Counted from the first letter of the stretch, positions 9,332 to 18,537 are shown. The stretch: 64,000 nt of DNA from CAVPEW01 sp963703565 (GCA_963703565.1 CAVPEW010000075.1:80428-144427), one strand, 5' to 3'. The notes: generated by a model from the letters alone, not told the origin. Translations and numbers: made by a program.

Positions 9332-10464
9332 CCGACCAGCCCTCCCAGCAGGTTGCCCAGCAGGGCGCTCAAACCGGTCGGCTTGAGGGAGCCGTCGGTG
9401 TTGGCCAGGCCCAGGTCGAGGGTGAAGGGACCTTGGGGCAGGCCGGCGACGGTGATGTCGGGCCCGACCCCGGTGCCGCCACCGCCGTCTCCGAGGGCGC
9501 CCGGGGTGTCGAGAAGGCTGCCGGCGTTGATGACGCCGAAGTTGGCGATCGGCGCGCGGAACGAGCCCGTTGTCGTGGCGGCGGCCAGACCGTTGAGCAG
9601 CTGGGGTGCGCCGCTGAGCAGGGCGGTGATGGCCCCGGGATAGTTCGACAGGACGTCGAAGGTGCCGTAGATCCCGTCGAGCGCGCCCTGCAGAGGTTCG
9701 CGCTCGCCGGCCAGGAGCTCGGCCGCCCGCGCGGACAGGTCGGTCGTGCCGGCCAGGAACCTGGCCACCTCGGGCTCGTCGTCGGCCACCAGTTCGGCGA
9801 GGTCGCCGAAGTGGTCCGCTGCTCGGGCGAGCTCTGCCGCGCGGGCTTCGAAGGTGCCAGCCGCACCGGGAACCGCCTCGAACAGCCGGGCTAGGTCGCC
9901 CTTGCGCTGGGTGAACTCCTCCAGGATGGGCGGCAGGTCGTCGAGGAGCTGGGCGATGTCGGCGCCGGAGCCGTCGAAGGCCTCGGCGTAGGACGACAAC
10001 GTGGCCGAGAACTCGACCGGGTCGAAGGTCTCGAGTATCGGCTGGAGCTTGTCGAGGACCTGTTGCACCTCCGCCGACGGCGAGGTGCGATCAACGGGGA
10101 TGCTCGCTCCCTCGGCGAGGGTCGGGGCGTCTTCCTCGGCGGGTTGGAGCTCGACGAACTTGTCGCCGAAGAGCGTCTTGGGCACCAGGTTGGCGGTGCT
10201 GTCGGCGGCGACGCGTGTGTCGGGGTCCAGTGCCAGCGTGTACCGGACCGTGGGCGCTCCGGGCTCGGCCTCGATGGAGGAGATCCGCCCGACGGGCACG
10301 CCGCGCACGCGCACCTCGTCGCCCGGGCGCACGTTGAGGCCGGCCCGCTCGAACTCGACGGTCATCTCCATCGTGTCCGGCTCGGGTTGGTTGAGGTACG
10401 CCGCGGCCATCCCGGCCACGACCAGGCCACCGATGCTCCTGCGAAGGACGGGGACGAGTTCCAT
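9328..10464 (-). CDS. mceA: MCE family protein, MceA position
   Basis: First MCE subunit, 378 residues. The ATG at 10464 is chosen because it shares one base with the yrbEB stop (TGATG), follows the operon pattern and gives a normal N-terminus; the open frame extends further upstream only inside yrbEB. The MCE domain has PGDEVRVRGVPVGRISSI and LFGDKFVELQP. The C-terminus (SALLGNLLGGLVG) is similar to that of MceB and MceE. Confidence 0.9.
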   Translation of the reverse strand: MELVPVLRRSIGGLVVAGMAAAYLNQPEPDTMEMTVEFERAGLNVRPGDEVRVRGVPVGRISSIEAEPGAPTVRYTLALDPDTRVAADSTANLVPKTLFGDKFVELQPAEEDAPTLAEGASIPVDRTSPSAEVQQVLDKLQPILETFDPVEFSATLSSYAEAFDGSGADIAQLLDDLPPILEEFTQRKGDLARLFEAVPGAAGTFEARAAELARAADHFGDLAELVADDEPEVARFLAGTTDLSARAAELLAGEREPLQGALDGIYGTFDVLSNYPGAITALLSGAPQLLNGLAAATTTGSFRAPIANFGVINAGSLLDTPGALGDGGGGTGVGPDITVAGLPQGPFTLDLGLANTDGSLKPTGLSALLGNLLGGLVG

Positions 10465-11378
10465 CAGCCCGAGAACCTCACGGTGTCGGCGAATCCCCAG
10501 AAGGTCATGGACATGGCGAAGTTGACGATGAACACCGTCGTGACCGACAACCGGACGGCCCGGCCGACGGCGTAGCCGACCGCCTCCGGCCCACCCGAGA
10601 CCCGGAAGCCGTAGGCACAGTGCACGAAGGTGATGATCACGATGAAGACCAGGACCTTCATGACGCTGTAGACGATGTCGATCCTGGGCAGGTAGAGCTC
10701 GAAGTACTGGTCGTAGATGCCCGGCGATATGCCGAAGAACTGGATCGAGGTCAACCGGGTCGTGACCAGGCCCACGTAGAGGCCCACGACGTAGAGGGGC
10801 AGCACCGTGATGAACGAGGCGACCAGGCGGGTCGAGACCAGGTAGCGCAGCGCAGGGATGCCCATCACGTCGAGGGCGTCGATCTCCTCGGAGATCCGCA
10901 TGGCACCCAGCTCGGCGGTGAAGTTGGCCCCGATCTGGGCCGCGAAGATGATCGCAGCCGCCAGCGGCATGATCTCGCGGACGTTGGCGAAGGCGGAGAT
11001 GAAGCCGATGAGGTCCTCGGCGCCGATGATCTCGAGGCCCTTGACGCCCTCGAGGCTGAGCTGCACGCCGATGACGCCGGTCATGAAGATCATGACGATC
11101 AGCGCGCCGGCCCCGAGCAGGAACGCCCCCACCCCGACCGACACGTCGGAGATGAGCGACACGATCTGGGCGCGGTACTTCAACGAGGCCGGCACGTTGA
11201 CCACGGCCCTCCACGCGACGTCGAAGATCATCTGCGCCGTGCGGATCGGTTGCAGGACCGGGGCGACGGCCTCGGCCGCCGCGCTGCGCAACTGGCCGGT
11301 CGGGCGCACCGAGGAGGGGCGCGGCTCCAGCTGCGCGGCCGGGTCGGTAGCGGGACGGGGCTCGATGGTCTGGGTCAC
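10464..11378 (-). CDS. yrbEB: YrbE/MlaE family permease, second copy
   Basis: Integral membrane permease of the Mce ABC-type lipid importer; it pairs with YrbEA and a cytoplasmic MlaF-like ATPase (not in this window). It is 304 residues with about six membrane segments and the MlaE core motif FTAELGAMRISEEIDALDVMG (about residues 150-170). The roughly 40-residue hydrophilic N-terminal extension is longer than usual. It overlaps yrbEA by 4 bases. Confidence 0.9.
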   Translation of the reverse strand: MTQTIEPRPATDPAAQLEPRPSSVRPTGQLRSAAAEAVAPVLQPIRTAQMIFDVAWRAVVNVPASLKYRAQIVSLISDVSVGVGAFLLGAGALIVMIFMTGVIGVQLSLEGVKGLEIIGAEDLIGFISAFANVREIMPLAAAIIFAAQIGANFTAELGAMRISEEIDALDVMGIPALRYLVSTRLVASFITVLPLYVVGLYVGLVTTRLTSIQFFGISPGIYDQYFELYLPRIDIVYSVMKVLVFIVIITFVHCAYGFRVSGGPEAVGYAVGRAVRLSVTTVFIVNFAMSMTFWGFADTVRFSG

Positions 11379-12169
11379 GCGATCGCGTCCGGGACCAGGG
11401 CCAGGTAGCCGAAGGTGAGCACGAGGTTGACCACCACCAGGGCCAGCACGGTGAGGACCACGCCCTGGTTCACCGCCTTGCCGACGCCGCCCGGCCCGCC
11501 CTTGGCGTAGAGCCCCTTCCAGGCGGAGATGAGCGCGGCGACGATGCCGAAGACGAAGCCCTTCAGCAGGGCCAGGTACAGGTCGGGCATGCGGGCCAGG
11601 ATCGTGAACCCGTCGAGGAAGGCGCCCCCGTTGGAGCCCTTGATGATGACGGCGTAGTAGTAGCCACCGGCGATCCCGCCGATGATGACCATGCCGGTCA
11701 GGATCAGCGCCGAGAACGCCGCCCCGAGCACCCGTGGGACCACGAGGCGATGCAGCGGGTCGACCGACATGACCTGCATCGCCGCGATCTCGTCACGCAC
11801 CGTGCGGGCCCCGAGGTCGGCGGTGATCGCAGTGCCTCCGGCAGCGGCCAGCATGAACGTCGTGCCCAGGGGACCGGCCTCTCGCACGATCGCGAGGACC
11901 ATGGCCGCACCCTGGGCTGACTCGGCACCGAACTGGCGGGTGATGTTGTACACCTGCAGCCCGATCACGAGGCCGAACGACAACGTGAGCAGCATCGCCG
12001 GGAACAGCGTGACCGAGCAGATGAACCAGGTCTGTCGAGCCACCTCCATCGGCCGGAACGGACGCCGCGGAAGGCGAACGACAACGTCGGCGGCCATGGC
12101 GAAGAAGCGCCCGGCCTCGTCCAGGAAGTTCGCTGCCTTGCCGGCGCCTGCTCGTTGTAGCAACGCCAT
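11375..12169 (-). CDS. yrbEA: YrbE/MlaE family permease, first gene of the mce operon
   Basis: First permease subunit of the Mce importer, 264 residues with about six membrane segments and the MlaE signature (ITADLGARTVRDEIAAMQVM). The ATG at 12169 is preferred over upstream in-frame starts because it gives the family's usual length and follows a G-rich ribosome-binding region. It heads the eight-gene yrbEA-yrbEB-mceABCDEF operon; the operon promoter should lie in 12,170-12,300. Each following gene overlaps its predecessor by 1-4 bases. Confidence 0.9.
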   Translation of the reverse strand: MALLQRAGAGKAANFLDEAGRFFAMAADVVVRLPRRPFRPMEVARQTWFICSVTLFPAMLLTLSFGLVIGLQVYNITRQFGAESAQGAAMVLAIVREAGPLGTTFMLAAAGGTAITADLGARTVRDEIAAMQVMSVDPLHRLVVPRVLGAAFSALILTGMVIIGGIAGGYYYAVIIKGSNGGAFLDGFTILARMPDLYLALLKGFVFGIVAALISAWKGLYAKGGPGGVGKAVNQGVVLTVLALVVVNLVLTFGYLALVPDAIA

Positions 12170-12300
12170 GTCCAACCCCCTGGGCCGACGGCCGGCCACG
12201 GTGACTGCGGTCACAGGGGTTGTTCGTGCCGCGGGCGCCGACCTCCTTCCGGCGCGTCGGAGAAAACCCGGAAGCACCGTGGCCCACCCGGCGCCGGGCG

Positions 12301-12353
12301 CGCTACGGGGCGGCACCCGCGGCGCCAAGCGCCCGGGTGCCGCCCGTGTAGCG
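12301..12353 (-). terminator. Hairpin after the thiolase-like gene
   Basis: A 12-base perfect inverted repeat (12308-12319 with 12334-12345), extended by CGCTAC / GTAGCG outer arms with a small bulge, lies 13 bases beyond the thiolase-like stop. It probably ends that transcript and makes the mce operon a separate transcription unit. Confidence 0.7.
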
Positions 12354-12365
12354 GAACCGCCCGGG

Positions 12366-13508
12366 TCAGGCCTGCTGGAGGATGTGCACGATGCAGATGG
12401 AGCCGGCGCCCATCATGTGCACCATCGCGGTGCGCGCCCCGGCGACCTGGTTCGCGCCCTGCTCCCCGCGCAACTGGCGGGTGGCGTCGTACACCTGGGC
12501 GAGACCGGTAGGCCCACCGGGGTGGCCCCGGGCGGTGAGCCCCCCGTCGGTGGAGAACGGGATGCGACCACCGATGGACGTCGCGCCCTCGGCCACCAGC
12601 TTGTCGCCCTCGCCCGGGCCGCAGATGCCGAGCAGCTCGTAGTACATGAGCTCCTCGATGGGGAACGCGTCGTGCACGTGGACCAGGTCGAGGTCGGTCG
12701 GGCCGACACCGGCCTGTTCGTAGGCCGCCGCCGACGTCGTGCGGGTGAGCTCGCTCGGGCCCACGACCGCCCCCATGAAGATGTGACCGTCGGTGTAGCG
12801 CTCGGTCTCGGCCTGAGAGGACAGCACCCGCACCAGCGGGCGGCCGTTGGCGAGCCGCTCGGCCACCTCGCGGGTAGCTACCAGGGCGCATGCCGCGCCG
12901 GCACCGGCGGCGCAGGCCATCTTCGACGTGTGGGGATAGGCGATCATCCGCGAGGCGAGGACCTCCTCCGGGGTCACCTCGTGGTCGGCCCGCCGCTGCG
13001 CGTACGGGTTGTTCCGTCCGTGGTTCCAGTTCTTCGCCGCGATCTTGGCGAAGGTCTCGACCGTCGTGCCGACCTCGTACATGCGCCGGGTGGCCCACAT
13101 GGCGAAGAACGCGGCCGGGAGCATGGTCTGCTCGACGCCGGGCTTGAAGGCCCCTCCACCCAGGCCCATCCGGTTCATGTCGTCGAAGCCCAGCGCCATG
13201 GCCACCTGCGAGTGACCGCCGGCCACGTTCAGCACGGCCTCCCGGAAAGCGGAGGAACCGGTGGCCGAGGCGTTCTCCACGTGGACGATGGGCACACCGG
13301 TCAGGCCGAGGTCCTTGGCCATGGCGACGCCGACCATCATCCCGCCACTGCCGATGTAGCCGTTGTAGAGGGCCCCGACCTCGTCGAAGCCCAGCCCTGC
13401 ATCGTCGAGAGCGCCGACCCCGGCCTGGAACGCCAGGTCGGAGACCTGGCCTTCGTAGGGCCCGAAGGGCGTCATGCCGACGCCGACCACGTAGACGTCC
13501 TCGATCAC
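12366..13508 (-). CDS. Thiolase-superfamily lipid-transfer-like protein without the nucleophilic Cys
   Basis: A 380-residue protein of the SCP-x / lipid-transfer thiolase branch. Late motifs such as HVHDAFPIEE and GLTARGHPGGPTGLAQ are conserved, but where thiolases carry the nucleophilic cysteine this protein has serine (ENASATGSSA, Ser about 81). It overlaps an upstream DUF35 gene by GTGA. Thiolase-fold/DUF35 pairs include the Ltp2-type retro-aldolases of steroid side-chain degradation, so an aldolase or similar carbon-carbon lyase role is as likely as a thiolase one. Start is the GTG at 13508. The mce neighbourhood fits sterol or lipid catabolism; the exact reaction is unproven. Confidence 0.8.
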   Translation of the reverse strand: MIEDVYVVGVGMTPFGPYEGQVSDLAFQAGVGALDDAGLGFDEVGALYNGYIGSGGMMVGVAMAKDLGLTGVPIVHVENASATGSSAFREAVLNVAGGHSQVAMALGFDDMNRMGLGGGAFKPGVEQTMLPAAFFAMWATRRMYEVGTTVETFAKIAAKNWNHGRNNPYAQRRADHEVTPEEVLASRMIAYPHTSKMACAAGAGAACALVATREVAERLANGRPLVRVLSSQAETERYTDGHIFMGAVVGPSELTRTTSAAAYEQAGVGPTDLDLVHVHDAFPIEELMYYELLGICGPGEGDKLVAEGATSIGGRIPFSTDGGLTARGHPGGPTGLAQVYDATRQLRGEQGANQVAGARTAMVHMMGAGSICIVHILQQA

Positions 13509-13930
13509 TTCGACCCCTCCCCTGCCGGTGAGAAGCGGAAGCTCACCAGGTCGTTGCCTTCCTTGTCCTGCATCACGGGATACAGCTCCAGGCGCATCGG
13601 CATCCCGATCTCCCAGTCGCCCATCGCACCCGAGATGACGCTCTGGACCCGGACTCCCTCGGGCAGGTCGATCTGACCGACGCCGTGACCCTCGAGGTCG
13701 CCCATCTTGTTCTTGCCCATCCAGGGCGACTCGATGAAGGTCCACGAGTACAGGACGCCCTCGGGAGAGAGCTCCACGTCCTCGACGGGCTGCATGGTCA
13801 CCGGGCAGCGCCGCCGCCGCGGGAAGAAGTGCAAGTCGGCTGCAGGGCTGTACGAGCCGAGCAGACGCGGGGATCCACCCCCCTCACCGGGCACTGTGAA
13901 GTACCCGTCCTCCAAAGCGCGAGTGGCCAT
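13505..13930 (-). CDS. DUF35 / OB-fold partner protein with a degenerate zinc ribbon
   Basis: A 141-residue protein of the DUF35 OB-fold family, which acts as partner of thiolase-like or MaoC-like enzymes and may help present acyl-CoA. The usual four-cysteine zinc ribbon is largely lost: only one cysteine (RRRRCPVTM) remains in that region, while the OB-fold part (GVLYSWTFIE to SFRFSPAGEG) is intact. A good ribosome-binding site (GGAGGACGTCG) precedes the ATG at 13930. Translationally coupled to the thiolase-like gene downstream; divergent from the dehydrogenase at 14090. Confidence 0.75.
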   Translation of the reverse strand: MATRALEDGYFTVPGEGGGSPRLLGSYSPAADLHFFPRRRRCPVTMQPVEDVELSPEGVLYSWTFIESPWMGKNKMGDLEGHGVGQIDLPEGVRVQSVISGAMGDWEIGMPMRLELYPVMQDKEGNDLVSFRFSPAGEGSK

Positions 13931-14089
13931 CGACGTCCTCCTGGGTCCCCCGGGTGCTGGTCAGGACACGTTACGGCTCCGACCCGTGCCGACCCAATCC
14001 TGCGGCCAAGCCGGTTTCCGTGACGAGACAGCCGGGCTCTACTGTCGCGAACGCGCCCAACGCGGGGCGCCGCGACCAAGGAGACGGCA

Positions 14090-14984
14090 GTGAGCGATCT
14101 CGGTTACGACGGCAAGGTTGCGATCGTCACGGGCGCGGGAAACGGCCTGGGCCGCCAGCACGCGCTGCTGCTCGCCAGCCGTGGTGCGCAGGTCGTGGTC
14201 AACGACCTCGGTGGTTCGGTGTCGGGCGACGGATCCGACGAGGGGCCCGCCCAGCAGGTGGTCAAGGAGATCGAGGCCAGCGGTGGCGTGGCCGTGGCCG
14301 ACGGCAACTCGGTGTCGAGCCGCGCCGGCGGCGAAGCGATCGTCAAGACGGCGCTCGACGCCTTCGGGCGCGTCGACATCGTCGTCAACAACGCCGGCAT
14401 CCTGCGTGACAAGGCGTTCCACAACCTCACCGACGAGCTGTTGGACCCAGTGCTCGACGTCCACCTCAAGGGCGCCTTCTACGTGACCCAACCGGCCTGG
14501 AAGGTCATGCGCGAGCAGGGTTACGGGCGAATCGTCAACACCTCCTCGGCGGCAGGCATCTTCGGCAACTTCGGCCAGACCAACTACGGCGCCGCCAAGA
14601 TGGGGGTCGTGGGCTTCACCAAGGTCCTGGCCCAGGAGGGTGCCAAGTACAACATCAAGGCGAACGTGCTCGCTCCGGGCGCCCGCACCCGCATGACCGA
14701 AGAAGCTCATGGGCGCCGCCGCGGAGAAGCTCGACCCGGCGCTCGTGTCGCCCGTGGTCGCGTTCCTCGTGCACGAGGACTGCCCCGTGACCGGCCGGAT
14801 CTTCTCGGCAGCCGGCGGACGCGTGGGCGAGGTGTTCATCGGAGCCTGCCAGGGCCTCTTCGACGCCAACCTCACCGTGGAAGCGGTGCGCGACGGCTTC
14901 GACAAGATCTGCGACCGCACCGACTACGCGGTGCCGACCAACGCCAACGAGGAGATGGCCCTGGTCTTCCCGCACCTGATGTGA
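14090..14984 (+). CDS. Short-chain dehydrogenase, HSD17B4-like (one-base frameshift)
   Basis: NAD(P)-dependent oxidoreductase resembling the dehydrogenase part of peroxisomal multifunctional enzyme 2, which oxidises 3-hydroxyacyl-CoA in beta-oxidation. TGAGNGLG (nucleotide loop, about residue 15), NNAGILRDKAF and the YGAAK active site (about residue 165) are all present. Start is GTG after AAGGAGACGGCA. After RMTEE the frame breaks; removing one base from GAAGCTC (14702-14708) restores TEELMGAAAEK and runs to VFPHLM with stop at 14984, giving about 297 residues. Divergent from the DUF35 gene and convergent with the next thioesterase. Confidence 0.85.
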
Positions 14985-15072
14985 ACCCCGCTGGCCCGGC
15001 TCGCCGGTCCGGCCCAGCCAACCCCGACCCGCGGCGCAGACCCGCGAGGGAGTCGTCGAGCACCTGGAGCGG

Positions 15073-15513
15073 TCAACGGGGAGGTGAGATGGTCACGGTC
15101 CCCTGGGCCGCGCCGACCAGCTTGTCCTCGTTGACGATGTCGATGCGCACCACAGCGGTCCGCTTGGTCATGGCGATGATGGTCGAGGTGGCCGACATCA
15201 CCCCGCCCCGCACAGGGGCGAGCAGGTTGAGCTTGAACTCGGTCGTGGCCGCCCACGAACCCCGAGGCATCACGGGATACAGGACGGCCCCGAGGACGTG
15301 GTCGGCCAGGGCGGAGATGCATCCGCCGTGGGCCGACCCGAACGGGTTGAGCAGCTCGGGGCGGATCTCCATCTCGGCGGTCATGGTGCCCGGTCCGACA
15401 GCGGTCGTTCGGATCCCCAGGTAGCCCGGCAGACCGGTCTCAGGCGGGGCTCCCGAGCCGCCGATCATCTCGGCCATCTCGGCGTCGTAGTCGAAATGGG
15501 GTGCGCTGGGCAT
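15073..15513 (-). CDS. PaaI family thioesterase
   Basis: Hotdog-fold acyl-CoA thioesterase of 146 residues. The signature LNPFGSAHGGCISALAD (about residues 55-72) is typical of PaaI enzymes. A GGAG ribosome-binding sequence precedes the ATG at 15513. It is the last gene of a probable acyl-CoA ligase, P450, thioesterase operon; gaps of 79 and 33 bases separate the three. Probably releases CoA from pathway intermediates. Confidence 0.88.
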   Translation of the reverse strand: MPSAPHFDYDAEMAEMIGGSGAPPETGLPGYLGIRTTAVGPGTMTAEMEIRPELLNPFGSAHGGCISALADHVLGAVLYPVMPRGSWAATTEFKLNLLAPVRGGVMSATSTIIAMTKRTAVVRIDIVNEDKLVGAAQGTVTISPPR

Positions 15514-15546
15514 GCGGGTCGTGCTCCTTCTGGCTCGGGTGGCGAC

Positions 15547-16764
15547 TCAGGCTGCGGCCACCGGGAACGACCGGAACCCTCGCAGGACCGCCGTGGTCAG
15601 TCGCTCTGCTCCCCCCGCGGCGCGCAGGCGCGCCCCCCGGGCGAGCATGGACTCGGCCACCAGGCGGAACTCCAGCCGGGCCAGCGATGCCCCCAGGCAG
15701 AAGTGGATGCCGTGGCCGAAGCCGAGGTGGTCCTGAGGGTTGCGGGCTATGTCGAAGCGCTCCGGATCGGGGAAGTGGGCGCCGTCGTGGTTGGCGGCAG
15801 CGAAGGAGACCATGACCATCGACCCGGCGGGGATCACCGTGCCGCCGACCTCGACCTCGGTGGTCGTCCCCCGGAACAGAGCTTGGACGGGCCCGTCGAA
15901 GCGCAGGACCTCTTCCACGGTCGACGGCAGCAACGACGGGTCGGCGATCAGCCGATCGAGCTGGTCGGGGTGGTCGGCGAAGGCCTGGGCGCCGTTGCCG
16001 ATGAGGTTGGTGGTGGTCTCGTTGCCGGCCACCAGGAGCAGGATCACGAACGCCACCAGGTCACCCACGCCCAGCTCGCCCAGTGCCACGAGTCGGCCGA
16101 TGAGGTCGTCGGTCGGCTCCGAGCGGCGCAGGCCGATCTGCTCGAGCACGAACGCCGTGAGCTCGCCCATGGCGGCGGCAGCCCCACGGAGGTCGACCTG
16201 GCCGGCCAGGGTGCCCACCAGCGCGTCGGACCACCTCTTGAAGTCGTCTCGTCGCTCGGCGGGGATGCCGAGCAGCTCGGCGATGACCGTGACCGGGAAC
16301 GGCATCGCCACCGCTGCGGTGAGGTCGACGGTCTCACCGGCCGAGGTGCGCTCCAGCAGCCCGTCGACCAGGTCGTCGCACAGGCTCCGCAGGCGGGGCT
16401 CGATCGCCGCCACCGCACGGGGGGTGAAGGCCCGGCTCACCATCCTGCGCAGAGCGGTGTGGTCGGGCGGGTCGGTGGCTATCAGCACACGGGCCTGGGC
16501 CGAGGAGATCCCGAATGGGTTCTCGGCCGCCGGCCGCCCCGAGCCGACCTGGCCGGACATCAAGGCGCCCATGCCGGCGGCCGAGGAGAAGCCCGACGGG
16601 TCGCGCAGGAGGGCAACGACCTCGTCGTAGCCGACGACCATCCACGTCCCGTCGGCGAGCTGGTGGACCGGGCCGAGCGCCCGCAGCTCGGCGTAGCGCG
16701 GGTACGGGTCAGCGATGACCTCGGGGCTGTAGGGGTCGAACGGGACGGCGGGCGCGGTCGACAT
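15547..16764 (-). CDS. Cytochrome P450
   Basis: Soluble bacterial P450 monooxygenase, 405 residues. Visible landmarks are the I-helix LLVAGNETTTN (about 240), the ExxR motif in EEVLRFDG, and the haem loop FGHGIHFCLG with its cysteine ligand (about 350). It needs ferredoxin and a reductase, which are not adjacent. Its place between an acyl-CoA ligase and a thioesterase, near the mce operon, suggests hydroxylation of a fatty acyl or steroid-type compound. Confidence 0.93.
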   Translation of the reverse strand: MSTAPAVPFDPYSPEVIADPYPRYAELRALGPVHQLADGTWMVVGYDEVVALLRDPSGFSSAAGMGALMSGQVGSGRPAAENPFGISSAQARVLIATDPPDHTALRRMVSRAFTPRAVAAIEPRLRSLCDDLVDGLLERTSAGETVDLTAAVAMPFPVTVIAELLGIPAERRDDFKRWSDALVGTLAGQVDLRGAAAAMGELTAFVLEQIGLRRSEPTDDLIGRLVALGELGVGDLVAFVILLLVAGNETTTNLIGNGAQAFADHPDQLDRLIADPSLLPSTVEEVLRFDGPVQALFRGTTTEVEVGGTVIPAGSMVMVSFAAANHDGAHFPDPERFDIARNPQDHLGFGHGIHFCLGASLARLEFRLVAESMLARGARLRAAGGAERLTTAVLRGFRSFPVAAA

Positions 16765-16843
16765 CGGGCGTGTACTCCGGTCGGGGGCGAACTGCGACAG
16801 CGATCCTATGTTGTTTCAGTGGTGCACAGGAATCGGCGGCACA

Positions 16844-18373
16844 TCAGCTCGGCCAGTACCGGTCGCGGAGCTGGTTCTTGTACAGCTTGCCCGTGGGCAG
16901 GCGGGGCAGTTCCCGGTCGAAGTCGATCGTGCGGGGGCACTTGTAGTGCGCCAGCTTCGTGCGGCAGAACTCGATCAGCTCCCGTTCGAGCTCGGGCCCG
17001 GCGTCGGCCCACTCCATGGGCTGCACGACGGCCTTGACCTGCTCGCCCATCTCGGGGTCGGGCACGCCCAGGACGGCCGCGTCGGCCACCTTGGGATGGG
17101 TGACCAGCACGTTCTCGGTCTCCTGGGGGTAGATGTTCACGCCCCCAGAGATGATCATGAACGCCTTGCGATCGGTGAGGAAGACCCAGCCCTCGTCGTC
17201 GACGTAGCCGACGTCTCCCAGGGTGGTCCAGCCGTGGCCGCCCGGGTCCTTGGAGTCGGCCGTCTTGGCAGGGTCGTTGTGGTACTCGTACTCGGGAGCG
17301 CCACCGAAGTAGATGGTGCCCGCCTCGCCCGTGGGCAGCTCCTGGCCTTGCTCGCCCACGACGTGGATCTCGCCGATCAAGGGGCGTCCGACGGTGCCCG
17401 GGTGCGCCAGCCACTCCTCGGGACCGACCAGGCAGAAGCCGTTGAGCTCGGTGCCCGCGTAGTACTCCCAGATGATCGGGCCCCACCACTCGAGCATCTC
17501 CTGCTTGACCGTCACGGGGCAGGGCGCGGCGGCGTGGATCGCGACGCGGTGCGAGGAGAGGTCGTAGCGGGTCCGCTCGGAGTGGTCGAGCTTCAGCATC
17601 CGCACGAACATGGTCGGCACCCATTGGGAGTGGGTGACGCCGTAGCGCTCGATGAGCGCCAACGCCTCGACCGGGTCGAACTTCTCCATCACCACCACGG
17701 TGCCGCCCAGGGAGTGCACACCGAGCGTGAACCCGATCGGCGCCGAGTGGTACAGCGGCGCGGGCGACAGGTACACGCTGTCCTCGGTCACGCCGAACAT
17801 CCCACCGAGCAGACCGCCGATGAGAGACCCCTCAGTGGCCTTTGCGTCGCGCAGGGGCCGTTTGATGCCCTTCGGCCGGCCCGTGGTCCCCGACGAGTAC
17901 AGCATGAAGTCGCCCGCGGGCTCATCGGGCTCGCGCTCGGCGCTCACCTCGGCGATGGCGTCCTCGTAGCGCTCGAGACCCTCCACGTCCTCGTCGACGA
18001 CGAGGGCGAGCTCGACGCCCGGCGCGTCGGCGAGTGCCTCGAGGGCGACGGCGGCCTTGGCGGGCGTGGTCACGAACGATCGGGAACCGGAATCGCGCAG
18101 GATGTAGGCGACTTCGGAGGGCGCAAGATAGCTGTTGATCGTGGTCACGTAGAGGCCCGACCGCATCGCAGCCCAGGCCGCCTCGAAGAACCGCGGGTGG
18201 TTCTCCATGAAGATGGCCACGTGGTCACCGCGGCGCAGACCCAGCTCGCGCCAGACGCGCGCGAGGCGCGTGGAACGCTCGTCGAGCTCGCCGTAGGTGA
18301 CCGTCGTGCCCGACCGGGCCATGATGACGGCTGGCTTATCGGGATCCTTGTCGGCGTACGTGGCCGGGTACAT
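16844..18373 (-). CDS. Acyl-CoA synthetase (AMP-forming ligase)
   Basis: Activates a carboxylic acid with ATP and CoA. The 509-residue protein has the AMP-binding P-loop LYSSGTTGRPKGIKR (about 158-172), the hinge region GDVGYVDDEGWVFLTDRK, and the C-terminal catalytic lysine motif PTGKLYKNQLR. A GGAG lies about 8 bases before the ATG at 18373. It is the first gene of the ligase-P450-thioesterase run, so it probably loads the substrate on CoA. Chain or steroid specificity cannot be read from the sequence. Confidence 0.92.
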   Translation of the reverse strand: MYPATYADKDPDKPAVIMARSGTTVTYGELDERSTRLARVWRELGLRRGDHVAIFMENHPRFFEAAWAAMRSGLYVTTINSYLAPSEVAYILRDSGSRSFVTTPAKAAVALEALADAPGVELALVVDEDVEGLERYEDAIAEVSAEREPDEPAGDFMLYSSGTTGRPKGIKRPLRDAKATEGSLIGGLLGGMFGVTEDSVYLSPAPLYHSAPIGFTLGVHSLGGTVVVMEKFDPVEALALIERYGVTHSQWVPTMFVRMLKLDHSERTRYDLSSHRVAIHAAAPCPVTVKQEMLEWWGPIIWEYYAGTELNGFCLVGPEEWLAHPGTVGRPLIGEIHVVGEQGQELPTGEAGTIYFGGAPEYEYHNDPAKTADSKDPGGHGWTTLGDVGYVDDEGWVFLTDRKAFMIISGGVNIYPQETENVLVTHPKVADAAVLGVPDPEMGEQVKAVVQPMEWADAGPELERELIEFCRTKLAHYKCPRTIDFDRELPRLPTGKLYKNQLRDRYWPS

Positions 18374-18493
18374 CGCGGGCTCCGTGGGGGGTGTGGGCGG
18401 CCCGCCCCAGCGGCGGGACGAACGAGGACCTTAGGCCACCGGCGTCCAAGCGCCCGAGGCGGGAGGGGCCGCGCAGGAGCGGCAGCGTGCCGC

Positions 18494-18523
18494 CTCGAAT
18501 ATCGCGACATCGCAACATTCGAG
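18494..18523. promoter_or_regulatory. Inverted repeat in a divergent promoter region
   Basis: CTCGAAT (18494-18500) and ATTCGAG (18517-18523) form a perfect 7-base inverted repeat around two copies of ATCGC(G/A)AC. It lies in the 190-base region between the divergent acyl-CoA ligase and ABC1 kinase genes and could be an operator. No regulator can be assigned. Confidence 0.35.
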
Positions 18524-18537
18524 TAGCTTCGTCCCAG

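Noticed and set aside
10465..11214. In-frame N-terminal extension of mceA
   Set aside because: The upstream part is antisense-free but lies wholly inside yrbEB in another frame and has no MCE or signal features; the ATG overlapping the yrbEB stop is the natural start.
12366..13508. Calling the DUF35-paired proteins plain acetyl-CoA acetyltransferases
   Set aside because: Neither DUF35-paired protein has a cysteine at the nucleophile position, so the thiolase reaction is not supported by the sequence.
14985..15072. Imperfect GCTGGCCCGG / CCGGCCCAGC hairpin as a terminator
   Set aside because: The arms do not pair across the middle, and no better structure is visible in this short convergent gap.
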